Shown here: piece by piece, positions 22,561 through 33,696 of the stretch | How the letters are laid out: each line of letters opens with the position of its first letter | How positions within the stretch are numbered: position 1 is the first letter of the stretch | Origin: Acanthosoma haemorrhoidale | Lineage: Eukaryota > Arthropoda > Insecta > Hemiptera > Acanthosomatidae | Reading direction: 5' to 3' | Length of the DNA: 64,000 nucleotides | Assembly: GCA_930367205.1 (NCBI GenBank) | Contig: OV884009.1 | Coordinates: 41,053,841 to 41,117,840 of the forward strand | Made by a program: the position numbers and the translations under genes | The notes under the pieces: generated by a model | Seen by the model: the letters and a program-made list of their open reading frames with translations, nothing else | Database searches by the model: none | What the model was told of the DNA's origin: nothing

Positions 22561-23853
22561 AATGCGTTTTTATCAGCAACTAATATCACAAAAAAAAACA
22601 AAAACGATCTAGGTCACTAGGTCCAACTCAGACACCGTCGCCTGTAAAGCGAAAACCGAGAAAGTCAAATAGGAACGTACAGATGACCTCCTCTGCAGCT
22701 AGTTCCATGGAGGAGATACCTCCACAGGCCAGCACACCCATAAAAGAAGCCGCCATAGAGTCGCCTTTCTTCACGCCAAACACCTTTGAGGCGTTGAAAA
22801 ATATCCCAGCAGAAGAAATGGAAGTCAACAAAACTCCCACACAGCCAAAGCTGCCTGCTATATTTGTACGTAACATTAGCAACTTTAAATTACTATGCTC
22901 ACAAATGAGTAAAATAGTAGGCATGGGAAAATATACGTGCCTCAATAGGTCACGGGACACTAAATTCTCTCCGGACACTCCCAATACTTATCGGGCAATT
23001 ATCAAATATTTCGATGACCCAATGCCGACTTTCATACCTATCAACTGAAACAAGAACGTTCGCTCCGAGTAGTGATTAGAAATTTGCACCCGACCACACC
23101 AGCTGATGAAATAGAAGATGAACTCTCTGCTCTAGGATTCAAAGTTCGCCAAATAACGAACGTGTTACGCAAGGATAGACAACAAGAGGAATTAATAAAA
23201 ACGGCGTTACCACTGTTCTTTGTCGATCGCGAGCGAACACCTGGAGTGGAGAAGATATATGATCTAACACACCTGTATTACACAAGGGTACAGGTCGAAA
23301 AACCGTATCCCAAACTGGACATCGTCTAGTGCCATAACTGCCAGGCATATGGGCACACAAAATCTTACTGCCACCACCCTCCCAGATGTGTAAAGGGCAG
23401 TGGTCAGCACAAAAGTGAATTGTGCAAAAAGCCCCTGAAATCGCCTACGGTATGCGTACTTTGCAAGCAAGGCCATCCGGCCAACTACAAGGGCTGCGAG
23501 GCTTCCAGAACGCGAAAGTCGAGGACCGAACAACGCCGTCAGCCAGAAGTGGAAAAACTAGCAACAAGAAGCGAACCAGCCAGAAATTTGAGGCCTTCTG
23601 TCTCTTTCGCCGATGGCGTTCGCAACAGAGAGCAGTCACAGGCACCGCCCACTCCTTGTCCACCAGATCACCTTTCCCAGCATTCCGTCAACCCACAAAC
23701 TCTATCCCATCCTCAGCCACACATCTCGCACATTCCTCGACCTTCGGATCTCACCAGCCTTTTAACCTTACAAAGTTCAGAACCCTAATTACTCCTCTCA
23801 TTTCCCTTCTTACAAATCTTGTCTCCTACCTTATCCCCGTTAAACAAAATCCA
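22561..23853 (+). pseudogene. Jockey ORF1 (gag-like, CCHC), frameshifted
   Basis: ORF1 of Jockey-type LINEs encodes an RNA-binding Gag-like protein. Visible parts are an ATG at 22683 (or 22561, if a one-base A-run change near 22600 is damage), the SPFFTPNTFEALKNI block, and the zinc-finger-associated domain (VIRNLHPTTPADEIEDELSA, TPGVEKIYDLTHLYYTR). These are followed by CCHC knuckles (CHNCQAYGHTKSYC, CVLCKQGHPANYKGC). One knuckle Cys has become Gly (RCVKGSG). Frames change near 23050, 23330 and 23720. It ends KQNP-TAA at 23854-23856, in frame with ORF2. Confidence 0.8.
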
Positions 23854-23856
23854 TAA

Positions 23857-26458
23857 GTGGATCCTTCCGACTCCTTATCCATTCTCCTTTGGAATGCGAA
23901 TGGTGTTCGCACCCACACTAACAAACTGACAGCACTACTCCACGACAAGAACATCGACGTAGCTCTCATTACTGAAACAAGACTTACGAGTAAACGATCA
24001 TTTACGGTTCGACTGTACCATACTTACCGAACTGATCACCCAGATGGAAGAGCTCATGCAGCTACCGCTGTCATTGTTCATAACTCCATTTCTCATCACG
24101 TAGTTCCTTTGCTAGAACATGATTTCCTTCAGTCCACTGCAGTTTCAATCAGCACCTTCCCTTTCCCCCTTACTCAGGCATCAGTGTATTGCCCTCCAAA
24201 TAAATCCATTTCCGATTCCCAATTCATCTCCTTTCTAGACTCCATCGGACATTGTTTCCTTGTGGGTGGGGACTTTAATGCGAAGCACCAACACTGGGGG
24301 TCAAGATCCTCGAATACACGCGGACGTGCTTTGCTGTCTGCACTCACACGGAAACATTGCTCCACGATCTCTCCTGACACAGCCACCTATTGGCCATCAG
24401 ATCCCAACCGAAATCCAGATCTCCTAGACTTCTTCTTCTACAATAGTTTAGGAACACTAAACTATTCACTCGAGCGCCTCGATGACCTCTCCTCCGATCA
24501 TAGCCCTTTATTATTAACCATTTCCCCAAGACCAATTCAAAAACTACCTCCTCCTTCATTTATTAGGGGCCCAGTCGATTGGGACCACTTCCGCCAGCTC
24601 CTTACAGACTCTGCTGACCTCAAAGTGTCCCTGAAAACATCCCAAGACCTTGAAGGTGCAGTGCATTCTTTCACTACTCTGGTTCAGAGGTCGGCTTGGG
24701 AGGCATCGTCACCCCACCGTCATCCGAAAACTCACAATCAAAATTGTTTACCTCAGCATCTCAAAGACCTAATCCAATCCAAACGCCATTCCAGAACAGT
24801 ATGGCAAAGATCCCGACATCCTGCTGATCGCCGCTCATACAATCAGTACTGCAGACTGGTAAAGCGGCAATTGGCGTCCTTCCGTTCCGATTCCTTCAAT
24901 TCCCACCACTCCTCTCTTTTTACCAGGGATAACTCCGTGTGGAATGTAACTAAAAAAATGCTAAAGTATCATCCTGTTTCACACTTACTCCGAAGTGATG
25001 ATGGATCCTGGGCGGCTTCGGATGGGGATAGGTCGGAGTAATTTGCTCTGCATCTTACCCATACTTTCACACCTCACCTTTCTCATCAAAACCATACTCA
25101 TAGCACAACTGTAGAAGATTACCTCACTTCACCTATACCCCTCTCACTTCCACCAAAAGCCTTTAACCCCTCTGAGGTCATATACCTTCTGAAAAACTTA
25201 CCTTACCGAAAATCCCCTGGATATGATCTTCTTACTCCTCAAATTCTCAAACAGCTTCCTCATAAAGCCATAATCTTCCTAACCTACATCTATTATTGCA
25301 TTATCCGAACGACGCACTTTCCTCTCCTCTGGAAACACTCCATTATTGCCCTATCCGCCGAACCCGGAAAACCACCCAACGACACCTAATCTTACCGTCC
25401 AATTAGCCTACTCCCTATCCTCCCAAAAATATTTTAGAAACTCATCTTAAAACGTCCACTTCCAATTGTCGAATCCAAAAACCTTTTTCCTATACACCAG
25501 TTTGGTTTCCATCAACAACATTCCACTACTCAACAAGGCCTTCGCGTTGTTGATCACATTGCCTCAGCCCTTGAATCCAAACAGTATTGCACTGCTGCAT
25601 TTCTGGACATAGCTCAAGCTTTTGACAGGGTTTGGCACGCAGGTTTGCTTTACAAGCACAAAAGATATTTACCACTGACCCTTTTCCTAATCCTAAAGTC
25701 CTACCTTTCAAACCGCTTTTTCCAATTCCACTGTGGTTTAGAATATTCTAACTATTATCTCATAAAAGCAGGAGTTCCACAAGGCAGCCTCCTGGGTCCC
25801 ATCCTCTATAACCTATACACCGCTTATGTCCCCTCTACCGCCAATACCTTCTTGGCAACATTGGTACAACCAATGGCGAATCAAGGTCAATGGAGCAAAA
25901 TGTTCCCACATAACCTTTACCCTCTGCCGCAAGTCCTGTCCACTAGTCTTTTACAGTTCGATTCCTCGCCCCGTGTCTGAGACCGTAAGGTATTTAGGCT
26001 TCCATCTCGACAAAAGGCTGGCATGGAACCCACACACGAGTCTAAAAAGACAAGAACTAAACAGACGCTTTGGACAACTGTACAGACTACTTCGAAGGAC
26101 ATCCCATCTCTCAATAGAAAATAAACTACTTATTTACAAAGTTATACTTAAGCCAATCTGGACATACGGAATAGAGCTAGGGGGAGCAGCAAAAAAGTCA
26201 AACATCAAGCGCATCCAATCCTTTCAATCAAAAGTCCTGAGAACAATAGTAAATGCCCCCTATTACGTCAGCAACAAAACCCTTCATAATGATCTTAATA
26301 TACCCTACATTCTTGAACTCATCCCTTCCAAATTCATGAAATTCCATAGTAACCTATCCAACCACCCTAATCCCGTAGCACAGTCATTGCACTGCTCCAC
26401 TCATCCCTATAATCCTCCTCGGAGACTGAAACGGCAGTGGCCTCGTGACCTCCTATAA
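23857..26458 (+). pseudogene. Jockey ORF2 (endonuclease-RT), broken
   Basis: The frame opens at GTG right after the ORF1 stop. Residues 1-230 are the APE-type endonuclease (LLWNANGV at the start, ITETRL, GGDFNAKHQHWGS, SSDHSPLL). It stops at 25041, where copy C has GAG-GAA instead of GAG-TAA. Reverse transcriptase continues in other frames (AFLDIAQAFDRVW, AGVPQGSLLGPILYN). A deletion at about 25856-25864 joins NTFLAT to the NQWRIKV region, removing the FADD active site. The C-terminal part to 26458 is open (210 codons). Confidence 0.85.
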
Positions 26459-27013
26459 ATGTGCAGCAGTGGGAGTCCTGGGAATGGGCAGTTTCTCTTA
26501 CCATGTCCTGAGCGTATGTGGCTCTCGCACTCTTCGTCGGCCTCGCTCGTATTCGGTGGTGTGGCTGGTGGGGGAGCGTGGGGGACTTCCCAAGACTCCG
26601 CTTCCTCTTTCGCATGCGAGGGAGGCAACAACTATGTGGACTTGGAGGGCCCCTGGGCTTTTTGTAAATATTGTATGAATGTGTGAGTGTATGTGAATAG
26701 TGAACTCCCAGTCTGACCTATCCCTACCAACGCCTACTGTCACCTCCACGTGGTACCCCCTGGGGAGTCCGATGGACTCGCGGACGACAGAGGCGGGATC
26801 TCCCCATGAAATCCAGGTGGAGATCTCCTTAACACCCAAGCCAAGTGTAGAGGAGCTCGAGCTGTGGCTGAATGGCAGGGGGTGTATAAAAATGCACTGT
26901 CTTTAATCGACCCCCTTGGGGCACCAGGCGCACCCCATTGTATTAAATGCCCTCTGCAGGGAGAGGGGGCAGTACCTGCAGAGTAACTTCCCCCGCTCTC
27001 GTGGGAACAGAAT

Positions 27014-28279
27014 ATGAGCAACAAGAATAATAATGAAGACATGGAGGAGCTGGTCAGCATGATCAGCGGAGAGGACTCAGCCCAGGGGCCTTCAATGGAC
27101 CTTGGCGCTGAGGTAGTGGACGACGAAGCCTCTATGAGCTCGCTTGCGACGCTTGTAGAGGAGGTAAGCGAATTGGTAATGGAGCAAGAGAGCTTGGCGC
27201 CTGGTAGGGACGCTGCATCCAAGGATGTAGGCGAGACCTCCAAGCACAAGTTCTCTGGAGCCCAGAGGAAGAAGTGGAGGAGGGCAATGTTGGCTGGAGG
27301 GCCACCTGAGGATCCGGCCGGACTTCCAGGACCTTCGGGGTCCGGGAATACGGCAGGGTCTGGGTGCGCTCCAGAGAAAAGGATCAGGTCCTCACCTGGT
27401 ACCTCTGCGCCTATGGCAAAGAGGCATAGGGGTGGGGATGCTAGCATTGCATCCTACGCGATTGCTGCCAGAGGAAGCAGGGTGGCGATTATCCCTAGTG
27501 GATATCCGTCCACTCAGCTGACGAAGGAGCATTGTGAGGAAATGAAGGGACAGCTGATGAAATTTGTCGATCAGCTGGAAGAAGAGAAAGGGACACAGGC
27601 TGAATTCAGCGGAATTTACCCACATGTGGGAGCCTGTGTCATAATCTGCGACAACCAGGAGACCAAGGACTGGTTGTCGATTATAGTACCCAATTTTAAC
27701 ATGAGTGGGGATCTGGAGCTCCGCGTAGGAAAGGTGGAGGAGCTTCATAAAACCGTGAAGGTAGGAACCTCCATTACAGGAGAAATGCCTCTGGAAGGAC
27801 ATTTCATGAAGAGGATCAGGACCCAAAACTCTAGGGTACCCGATATCGGATTATGGAGACTCCTGGGCACCAAGGTGGAGAAGCATGGCTTCTTTGCGAT
27901 CCTGTCTGCCCCAGAGAATAGCATGGAATACCTTGAGAAGCGGAAGCTTAAGCTGAACTATGGGTTCACTAAGGTCGCTCTCAGGGTATTGGATAAGAAG
28001 AAGCCGCAAAAAGTAGTACAGGAGAGGAAGGCGGCTGATAAGGTGGAGGAGGCAAGGAGCGATCCCGAGGTGGAGGAGTCGAAGGGGATCGCTACGACGA
28101 ATTTGCCAACTCCAAAGGATGGCCCCAAGGCGATGAATATGGCGGCTGCGGGGGGTGGCCCCGTGGCGGGGGCTCGGGGGCGCGCTGGGTCTGGGCCCTC
28201 TGTGGTGGGGGGGCCTGGGTTTGGCGCTGTCTCCCGGCGTCCGCCTCGGGGTGGCCCTCCGGGGGCCGGCGGGCACTGA
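27014..28279 (+). CDS. LOA-type LINE ORF1 protein (DUF4780-like)
   Basis: This 421-residue protein begins at an ATG at 27014. The N-terminal third is acidic and Ser/Pro/Gly-rich, with a basic patch (KRHRGG) near residue 135. Residues about 150-320 (VAIIPSGYPSTQLT, FSGIYPHVGACVIICDN, TKDWL, LWRLLGTKVEKHGFF) match the domain I know as DUF4780, found in ORF1 of insect LINEs. No CCHC knuckle is visible, unlike the Jockey ORF1. The C-terminus is basic and very Gly/Pro/Arg-rich. It probably binds the element's RNA. The stop TGA at 28277 is two bases before the ORF2 ATG. Confidence 0.8.
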   Translation: MSNKNNNEDMEELVSMISGEDSAQGPSMDLGAEVVDDEASMSSLATLVEEVSELVMEQESLAPGRDAASKDVGETSKHKFSGAQRKKWRRAMLAGGPPEDPAGLPGPSGSGNTAGSGCAPEKRIRSSPGTSAPMAKRHRGGDASIASYAIAARGSRVAIIPSGYPSTQLTKEHCEEMKGQLMKFVDQLEEEKGTQAEFSGIYPHVGACVIICDNQETKDWLSIIVPNFNMSGDLELRVGKVEELHKTVKVGTSITGEMPLEGHFMKRIRTQNSRVPDIGLWRLLGTKVEKHGFFAILSAPENSMEYLEKRKLKLNYGFTKVALRVLDKKKPQKVVQERKAADKVEEARSDPEVEESKGIATTNLPTPKDGPKAMNMAAAGGGPVAGARGRAGSGPSVVGGPGFGAVSRRPPRGGPPGAGGH

Positions 28280-28281
28280 TC

Positions 28282-31200
28282 ATGGTGGTGAGGCTGCTGC
28301 AAATTAATCTGCACCACTGTATTGCAGCATGTGGTGTTCTGCAGCAGTATGTGAGAGGTAAGGATATTGATATTATTCTAATACAAGAACCTTACCTGTA
28401 TAAGGGCAGGATGGGGGGGCTGGCGATGCGTGGGTATGAGATTATTTCTGTACCCGCGCGTGCCAGAGCCTGTATCCTGCATAAGAGCAGTCTTAAAATG
28501 CTGCCTCTATGGCAATATTGTTCTAGAGACTTAGCAGCAGCTCAAATGGCCCTCAACGAGGGAAATCAAGGTGGGAGGTTGACGATTGCATCGGTCTACC
28601 TCCCATATGAAGAAGGAGTCCCGACCGAGGCACTTAGTAAGCTAACGGAAGGGACTGGCTTAAGGGGCGAGCTTATAGCATCGCTTGACGCGAACGCTCA
28701 CCATCAGCTCTGGGGGAGCAAGAACAACAACCAGAGAGGTGAGTGTTTAGTAGAGTACATAACTAGTAATGACCTAGACATTCTAAACAGAGGCAATATT
28801 GCCACTTTTAACAATAGAATCAGATCTGAGGTCATTGACATAACCCTTAGCACACGCACTATAGGCCTAAGGGTTAAAGGCTGGCATGTCTCTGAAGAAG
28901 AGTCATGCTCAGATCATAGATACATTAGATTTGATCTAAGTGGTAACATCACGTCCGAAGCCGTGTATAGGAATCCCAAACTTACAAACTGGGAAACCTA
29001 CTATACACAGCTTGAGGAGGAGGTCAAATGCTGTCCTAGAGTGGTGAGTAGCAACTGGCATTTGGAACATTTAAACTCAACATTGACTGAGGCAATAATT
29101 AAGTCATACACTGGTAATAACACTGTATGTAATGTTAGATCCAACAGGAACTGTCCCTGGTGGAACAATGAACTTGGCAAGTTAAGAGCTCTTACACGTA
29201 AACTCTTTAACGCGGCCAAAAGATCAGGCAGATGGGACACTTATAAACGTGCACTCACTGATTATAACAAAGAAGTCAGAAAGGCTAAAAGAAGGGCGTG
29301 GAAGAAATTTTGTAGCGAAATAAACGATACAACTTCCATGTTTAGAGTAAATAGGATCTTATCCAAGCAGTCTGACAGGGGAGCATTGGGCTCCGTCAGG
29401 GTGGGAGGGGGCTATTCGGATTCTGAGGAGGGAACCCTCGGTGCCCTGGCGCGCGCGCATTTTCCTGGCTGCGGACTGATGGATACGATTAATAATGACC
29501 CTACCAACTGTGAACACACTAGTTGCAAGGGTAACTGGGCAGAAGCAAATAAAATTATCAATTCTGCAAGGGTGGAGTGGGCAATTAATTCTTTTGCTCC
29601 CTTCAAATCACCTGGTATTGATGGGATATTCCCAGCCTTGCTACAAAAAGGCCTACCAGTAATTAGGCCCCTTATACTTACCTTGTTAAGGGGAAGCTTG
29701 GCACTGAGCTATATTCCAGTAAGCTGGAGGATGGCAAAAGTGTGTTACATACCAAAACCTGGGAAAGAGTCCTATGACGAACCCAAGTCTTACAGACCAA
29801 TATGTCTGACTTCATTTTTAATGAAGACCTTGGAAAAGGTCATAGACAGACATATTAGGGATGGAATACTGGTAGAACGACCGCTCCATAGCGCCCAATT
29901 CGCATACCAGGCAGGAAAATCCTGTGAAACTGCTCTCCACCACCTGGTTTCCAGGATTGAGAGATCCCTAGATCATAAAGAAATAATGGTAGGCATCTTT
30001 GTTGATATAGAAGGTGCCTTTGATCGCACACCCTTTAACACTATGGCATCGGCCTTAGAAAGAAAGGGGATTAGTTCCTTAACCTCTAGCTGGATAAACA
30101 CCATGCTAGAGAATAGGATTCTACAATCACAATTGGGACAAACCAAACTGTGGATGAAGCCAGTGGGAGGATGTCCACAGGGAGGGGTGTTATCTCCATT
30201 ACTGTGGTGTTTGGTCGTTGACTCATTGTTAACAAACCTAAACTCTGCAGGGTTCTACGCACAGGGATATGCTGATGACATTGCTGTGCTCATAGGGGGC
30301 AAGTTCTCAGAAACCATTTCTGAGTTGCTTTCCGCATCGATGGATCTTTTGAGGGATTGGTGTGAAAAGAATGGTTTAGGAATCAATCCCCAGAAGATAA
30401 ATCTCTGTATCTTCACTAACAAAAGAAATGCTATAGTTAGACCACCCTATATAGGGGGGACACAGGTAAGCTTTTGTAGTGAGGTAAAGCATCTAGGGGT
30501 TACTCTGGATAGTAAATTGGACTGGTCTAAACACATCAGGAATACTACTACGAAGGCACTTCGATGCCTTTATGCATGTAAAAGGGCTGTGGGTAGGACC
30601 TGGGGACTACAACCCAGAATGTTATTCTGGCTATATACCGCAGCAGTGAGACCAATGGTGCTCTATGCCTCTATGGTGTGGTGGCACAGAGGTAGCATTG
30701 GTAAAAATAGAACTTTGCTTGGCAAACTACAGAGGCTTCCATGTCTCATGATTACTGGTGCCATGAGTACAACTCCTACTGCTGCAATGGAAGTCTTACT
30801 GAACTTGAATCCACTGCACATAGAAGTAGAAGCGCAAGCCTTGAACGTGGCTTACAGACTTGCGAAATCAGGAACAAGATCCAAAGTCATGACTCACATG
30901 GGGCATGGGAACTTGTTCAGAAGAATTGATGAGGACGAGGTGCTGTCAATGCATTCTGACCTACAAGTTAAGAAACACACAGACGTCTTATACTGTGCGG
31001 TAAACACAAAGACCAAACCACATAAACTGTGTAATGGGATTAATTGTTATACAGACGGCTCACTAACAGAAAACGGATCAGGGGCCGGCATATGGAGGAA
31101 AGATAAACCAGAATCTGGGATTTCTATTCCTTTAGGTAGACACACCTCGGTCTTTCAGGCCGAAGTGATGGCGATCAATGTCTGCACCCAAACCTTAATT

Positions 31201-31881
31201 GGGGAGGGTGTAAGAAACAGACTGATCACAATTTTCACGGATAGCCAGGCAGCCATTGGCGCCCTGAGAAGCTATACGACCAGATCTTATTTGGTTGAGG
31301 AGTGTAAAAACAACCTAAACACACTCTCGCTAGCCAATAAGGTTAGAATCGACTGGGTGCCAGGACACACAGGCATCACAGGCAATGAAAAGGCAGATGG
31401 CCTTGCAAGGGTGGGCTCAGAACAGACACCTCTTGCACCTGAACCCATATGTGGTATCAGCCTCAGCTACGCAAAAAGGCGTATAAAATTAGCTTTAGAG
31501 GACAGGGCAAGACTCTCTTGGAGAGAAACTAAGAAACAGGAACACTCGAAACTGTTTCTTGATGGACCCTGTAAGAAAAGAAGCTCAGTACTTCTATCAA
31601 TGGACAGGTGGACACTCAAAAGTGTGACAGGACTCTATACAGGTCACTGTCGGTTAAACAAGCACCTCTTTAATTTGGGGATAGTGGAATCACCAATCTG
31701 CAGATTCTGCAAGAAAGAGGGAGAAACGTCACGTCATATAATATGTGACTGTGATAACCTAGCTAGAAGGCGATACCTTCACTTTGGTAGTGATCGCATT
31801 GTAGACCCCAAACTATGTGAACTGATCGATCCACTCAGTATCCTCAGATTTGCAAAGGCCGTGGGCCTGTCACATATATAG
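28282..31881 (+). CDS. LOA-type LINE ORF2: endonuclease, RT, RNase H
   Basis: This 1199-residue uninterrupted protein starts at an ATG at 28282. Residues 1-220 are an APE-type endonuclease (LLQINLHHC, IQEPYLYKG, SLDANAHHQLWGS, CSDHRYIRF). About 480-760 is reverse transcriptase (CYIPKPGK, SYRPICLTS, FVDIEGAFDRT, GGCPQGGVLSPLLW, GYADDIAVL with the YADD site). About 915-1050 is RNase H with its acidic residues (YTDGSLTENGSGAGI, FQAEVMAI, TDSQAAIGAL, GHTGITGNEKADGLA). Near 1140 is a CCHC-like finger (CRFCKKEGETSRHIICDC). An RNase H domain after the RT points to the LOA/I group. It nicks target DNA and copies its RNA there. All catalytic motifs are present, so it may be active. Confidence 0.9.
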   Translation: MVVRLLQINLHHCIAACGVLQQYVRGKDIDIILIQEPYLYKGRMGGLAMRGYEIISVPARARACILHKSSLKMLPLWQYCSRDLAAAQMALNEGNQGGRLTIASVYLPYEEGVPTEALSKLTEGTGLRGELIASLDANAHHQLWGSKNNNQRGECLVEYITSNDLDILNRGNIATFNNRIRSEVIDITLSTRTIGLRVKGWHVSEEESCSDHRYIRFDLSGNITSEAVYRNPKLTNWETYYTQLEEEVKCCPRVVSSNWHLEHLNSTLTEAIIKSYTGNNTVCNVRSNRNCPWWNNELGKLRALTRKLFNAAKRSGRWDTYKRALTDYNKEVRKAKRRAWKKFCSEINDTTSMFRVNRILSKQSDRGALGSVRVGGGYSDSEEGTLGALARAHFPGCGLMDTINNDPTNCEHTSCKGNWAEANKIINSARVEWAINSFAPFKSPGIDGIFPALLQKGLPVIRPLILTLLRGSLALSYIPVSWRMAKVCYIPKPGKESYDEPKSYRPICLTSFLMKTLEKVIDRHIRDGILVERPLHSAQFAYQAGKSCETALHHLVSRIERSLDHKEIMVGIFVDIEGAFDRTPFNTMASALERKGISSLTSSWINTMLENRILQSQLGQTKLWMKPVGGCPQGGVLSPLLWCLVVDSLLTNLNSAGFYAQGYADDIAVLIGGKFSETISELLSASMDLLRDWCEKNGLGINPQKINLCIFTNKRNAIVRPPYIGGTQVSFCSEVKHLGVTLDSKLDWSKHIRNTTTKALRCLYACKRAVGRTWGLQPRMLFWLYTAAVRPMVLYASMVWWHRGSIGKNRTLLGKLQRLPCLMITGAMSTTPTAAMEVLLNLNPLHIEVEAQALNVAYRLAKSGTRSKVMTHMGHGNLFRRIDEDEVLSMHSDLQVKKHTDVLYCAVNTKTKPHKLCNGINCYTDGSLTENGSGAGIWRKDKPESGISIPLGRHTSVFQAEVMAINVCTQTLIGEGVRNRLITIFTDSQAAIGALRSYTTRSYLVEECKNNLNTLSLANKVRIDWVPGHTGITGNEKADGLARVGSEQTPLAPEPICGISLSYAKRRIKLALEDRARLSWRETKKQEHSKLFLDGPCKKRSSVLLSMDRWTLKSVTGLYTGHCRLNKHLFNLGIVESPICRFCKKEGETSRHIICDCDNLARRRYLHFGSDRIVDPKLCELIDPLSILRFAKAVGLSHI

Positions 31882-31899
31882 GACAGGGATATGGACGGC

Positions 31900-32130
31900 A
31901 GTTAAATCTTGATAAGACCAGAAGGAGTTTTTAAAAAGATTTATTTGAACTTTACAAACATACAACTACAATTAATAATAAATGTCAGAGTGACGGGCCT
32001 AGTAACAGTACAGAAGGAAGTGTGCGTGAGAGGATAAGAGGAATGATATATAGGAGCTGAGACTTGATAAGGATAGCTGACGAAGTGTTGATCTTGCAGG
32101 TGTTGCAGCTGGCAGATGGCCTCTCTATCT
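31900..32130 (-). repeat. 3' LTR of the errantivirus
   Basis: The 231 bases are identical to the 5' LTR. On the minus strand a purine-rich CGGAGG directly precedes it (32131-32136) and may act as the polypurine tract that primes plus-strand DNA. Confidence 0.9.
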
Positions 32131-32166
32131 CCTCCGTTGTTTAAGATTCTTAGTCCTCTAAGAATA

Positions 32167-33696
32167 CTAAGAAATGAGATTGATAGCGGCAGGTGCATGA
32201 GGGCTGTTATCTTGTTGAAGGATTCTGAGAACGTTTGGTTGATCTGGCTGATATATTACTGTTGGTGTAGGGTTTCGTAAGGAATTGGTAGTTTTACATT
32301 TTTTAAGGTAGTAGAGGATTACAATTATAATAGCGGCCCCTATAATTAAATAAAAATAAAAATAAGTATTGGATTGATTAAATATAAGTGGTTCTAAAAC
32401 TATGTCTGTTATATTTAGGTTTTCTATTTCGCTTATATTTGCGATTACATCTATATCTATTTTATTGTACAATTTGTTTATGGTGGAGTCTATTACATGT
32501 CTTGAAATTTTGGGGAGTTCTTTATAACAATCATTTTGATCTAGGGTGAGTAAGCTAACGGGTGGTAGGTATACAGTATCATTAGTAAGGCAATTGTCTA
32601 ATTTGGAGAGGTTAGTGGTTATAAAACTGTTCATATTATCTATATATCTAATGTTAGTATTGGCTAATTTATATTTGCATGCATTCATCGTTCCAGATGA
32701 AATAATATTATTTATACAAGTATTATTTAAAATAAAAAGGTTTTTACAGTAATATTCATTGTTTAAAAATGTACAATTTGTTGTATATAACATATTAATT
32801 TTTTTTACTATAATAGTTTCGTCTATATCTAAAGTTACGTATTGTTTGTTAATTTTTACAGGCGAAGGTATGAGTAAATAAGTCTTTATATTTAAATTTG
32901 CCTTAGGAAGGTCTACAAAGATATAGAGTGTTTTATTATGAGTAGTGCAGTGAATTTTACTCATTATCCACAGGATTTCAGGGTTCCTAGAAGCTAGATT
33001 TACATTTTGGTTTATGTCATGTAGTATTTGGGACATTAATGATGAGTGTGTGATGCCAATTTTGCATAGTTCCAGTGTTAATGTAAGTTCATCTATTTTG
33101 TTGTGTAGGTGTGTCAGAATTATGTACATGTCAAAGAATGTCATTTCCTTGTTTATCTTCATTATGTTGTCTTGTTCTGTTTTAAAATTGTTATTAATTA
33201 ATTGAATGTCCTTTTGAAAGTTTTTAATTACGTGTTTGTTAAGTTTTATGTCTTGTTCTATGTTGTGTTCTATATTATAGTTGTTCCGTCCTAACTCATT
33301 TATTACTTCGTCATAATGTGATTTGTCATCAGCTGTCATGGTGCCAGTAAGCCAGCTGAGAGCTGTTCCAAGTCCGTTTATTAGTCCTCTCTTAGTTCGT
33401 TTGTTGTGTGATTTTAATAGGTTTAATTTGTTTTGTGTTTGTATGATAAGGTTTTTGATTATAGGGTATGTCGGTAGGTCCCTATAAGATGGTACATTGT
33501 TCTGTATATTGTTTAGTTCTTTGTCAAGTAAGCTAATGTCATAAAAATGGTATGTCCTGTAGTAATTTTCTATTACCTTTGCGTTCTTTATAGTGTAATG
33601 TAGGACTCCGGGGTTATCACTTATATCAGTCACTGTCATAGTATATGTCAATGTCCATAGAAGTGTCTGGATTAGTACTGTCCGAGTAGGATCCAT
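32167..33696 (-). CDS. env: Errantivirus envelope protein
   Basis: This 509-residue frame starts at an ATG at 33696. A hydrophobic N-terminus (VLIQTLLWTLTYTM) can serve as signal peptide. At residues about 98-103 a furin-type site (KRTKR) precedes GLINGLGTALSWLTGTM, the conserved start of the fusion subunit in errantivirus and baculovirus F-type proteins. Many N-x-S/T sites follow. A membrane anchor (YFYFYLIIGAAIIIVILYYL) near residue 455 is followed by a short tail. Env starts inside the pol end, so in this family it is expected from a spliced RNA. The frame is unbroken. Confidence 0.85.
   Translation of the reverse strand: MDPTRTVLIQTLLWTLTYTMTVTDISDNPGVLHYTIKNAKVIENYYRTYHFYDISLLDKELNNIQNNVPSYRDLPTYPIIKNLIIQTQNKLNLLKSHNKRTKRGLINGLGTALSWLTGTMTADDKSHYDEVINELGRNNYNIEHNIEQDIKLNKHVIKNFQKDIQLINNNFKTEQDNIMKINKEMTFFDMYIILTHLHNKIDELTLTLELCKIGITHSSLMSQILHDINQNVNLASRNPEILWIMSKIHCTTHNKTLYIFVDLPKANLNIKTYLLIPSPVKINKQYVTLDIDETIIVKKINMLYTTNCTFLNNEYYCKNLFILNNTCINNIISSGTMNACKYKLANTNIRYIDNMNSFITTNLSKLDNCLTNDTVYLPPVSLLTLDQNDCYKELPKISRHVIDSTINKLYNKIDIDVIANISEIENLNITDIVLEPLIFNQSNTYFYFYLIIGAAIIIVILYYLKKCKTTNSLRNPTPTVIYQPDQPNVLRILQQDNSPHAPAAINLIS

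Larger units (their letters stand above)
22230..26705 (+). mobile_element. Jockey LINE copy B, near full length but broken
   Basis: The order is 5' leader, ORF1 (22561-23853), ORF2 (23857-26458) and 3' UTR. The 3' UTR matches the other Jockey copies until about 26700-26706, where the LOA-type LINE begins. The copy has frameshifts, stops and a deletion that removes the reverse transcriptase FADD motif. Its left end adjoins the right edge of the tandem duplication (22140), and the true 5' end is uncertain. Confidence 0.85.

Noticed and set aside
27392..28317. Long minus-strand frames opposite the LOA ORF1
   Set aside because: They are antisense to a recognised ORF1 in GC-rich sequence and show no motif.
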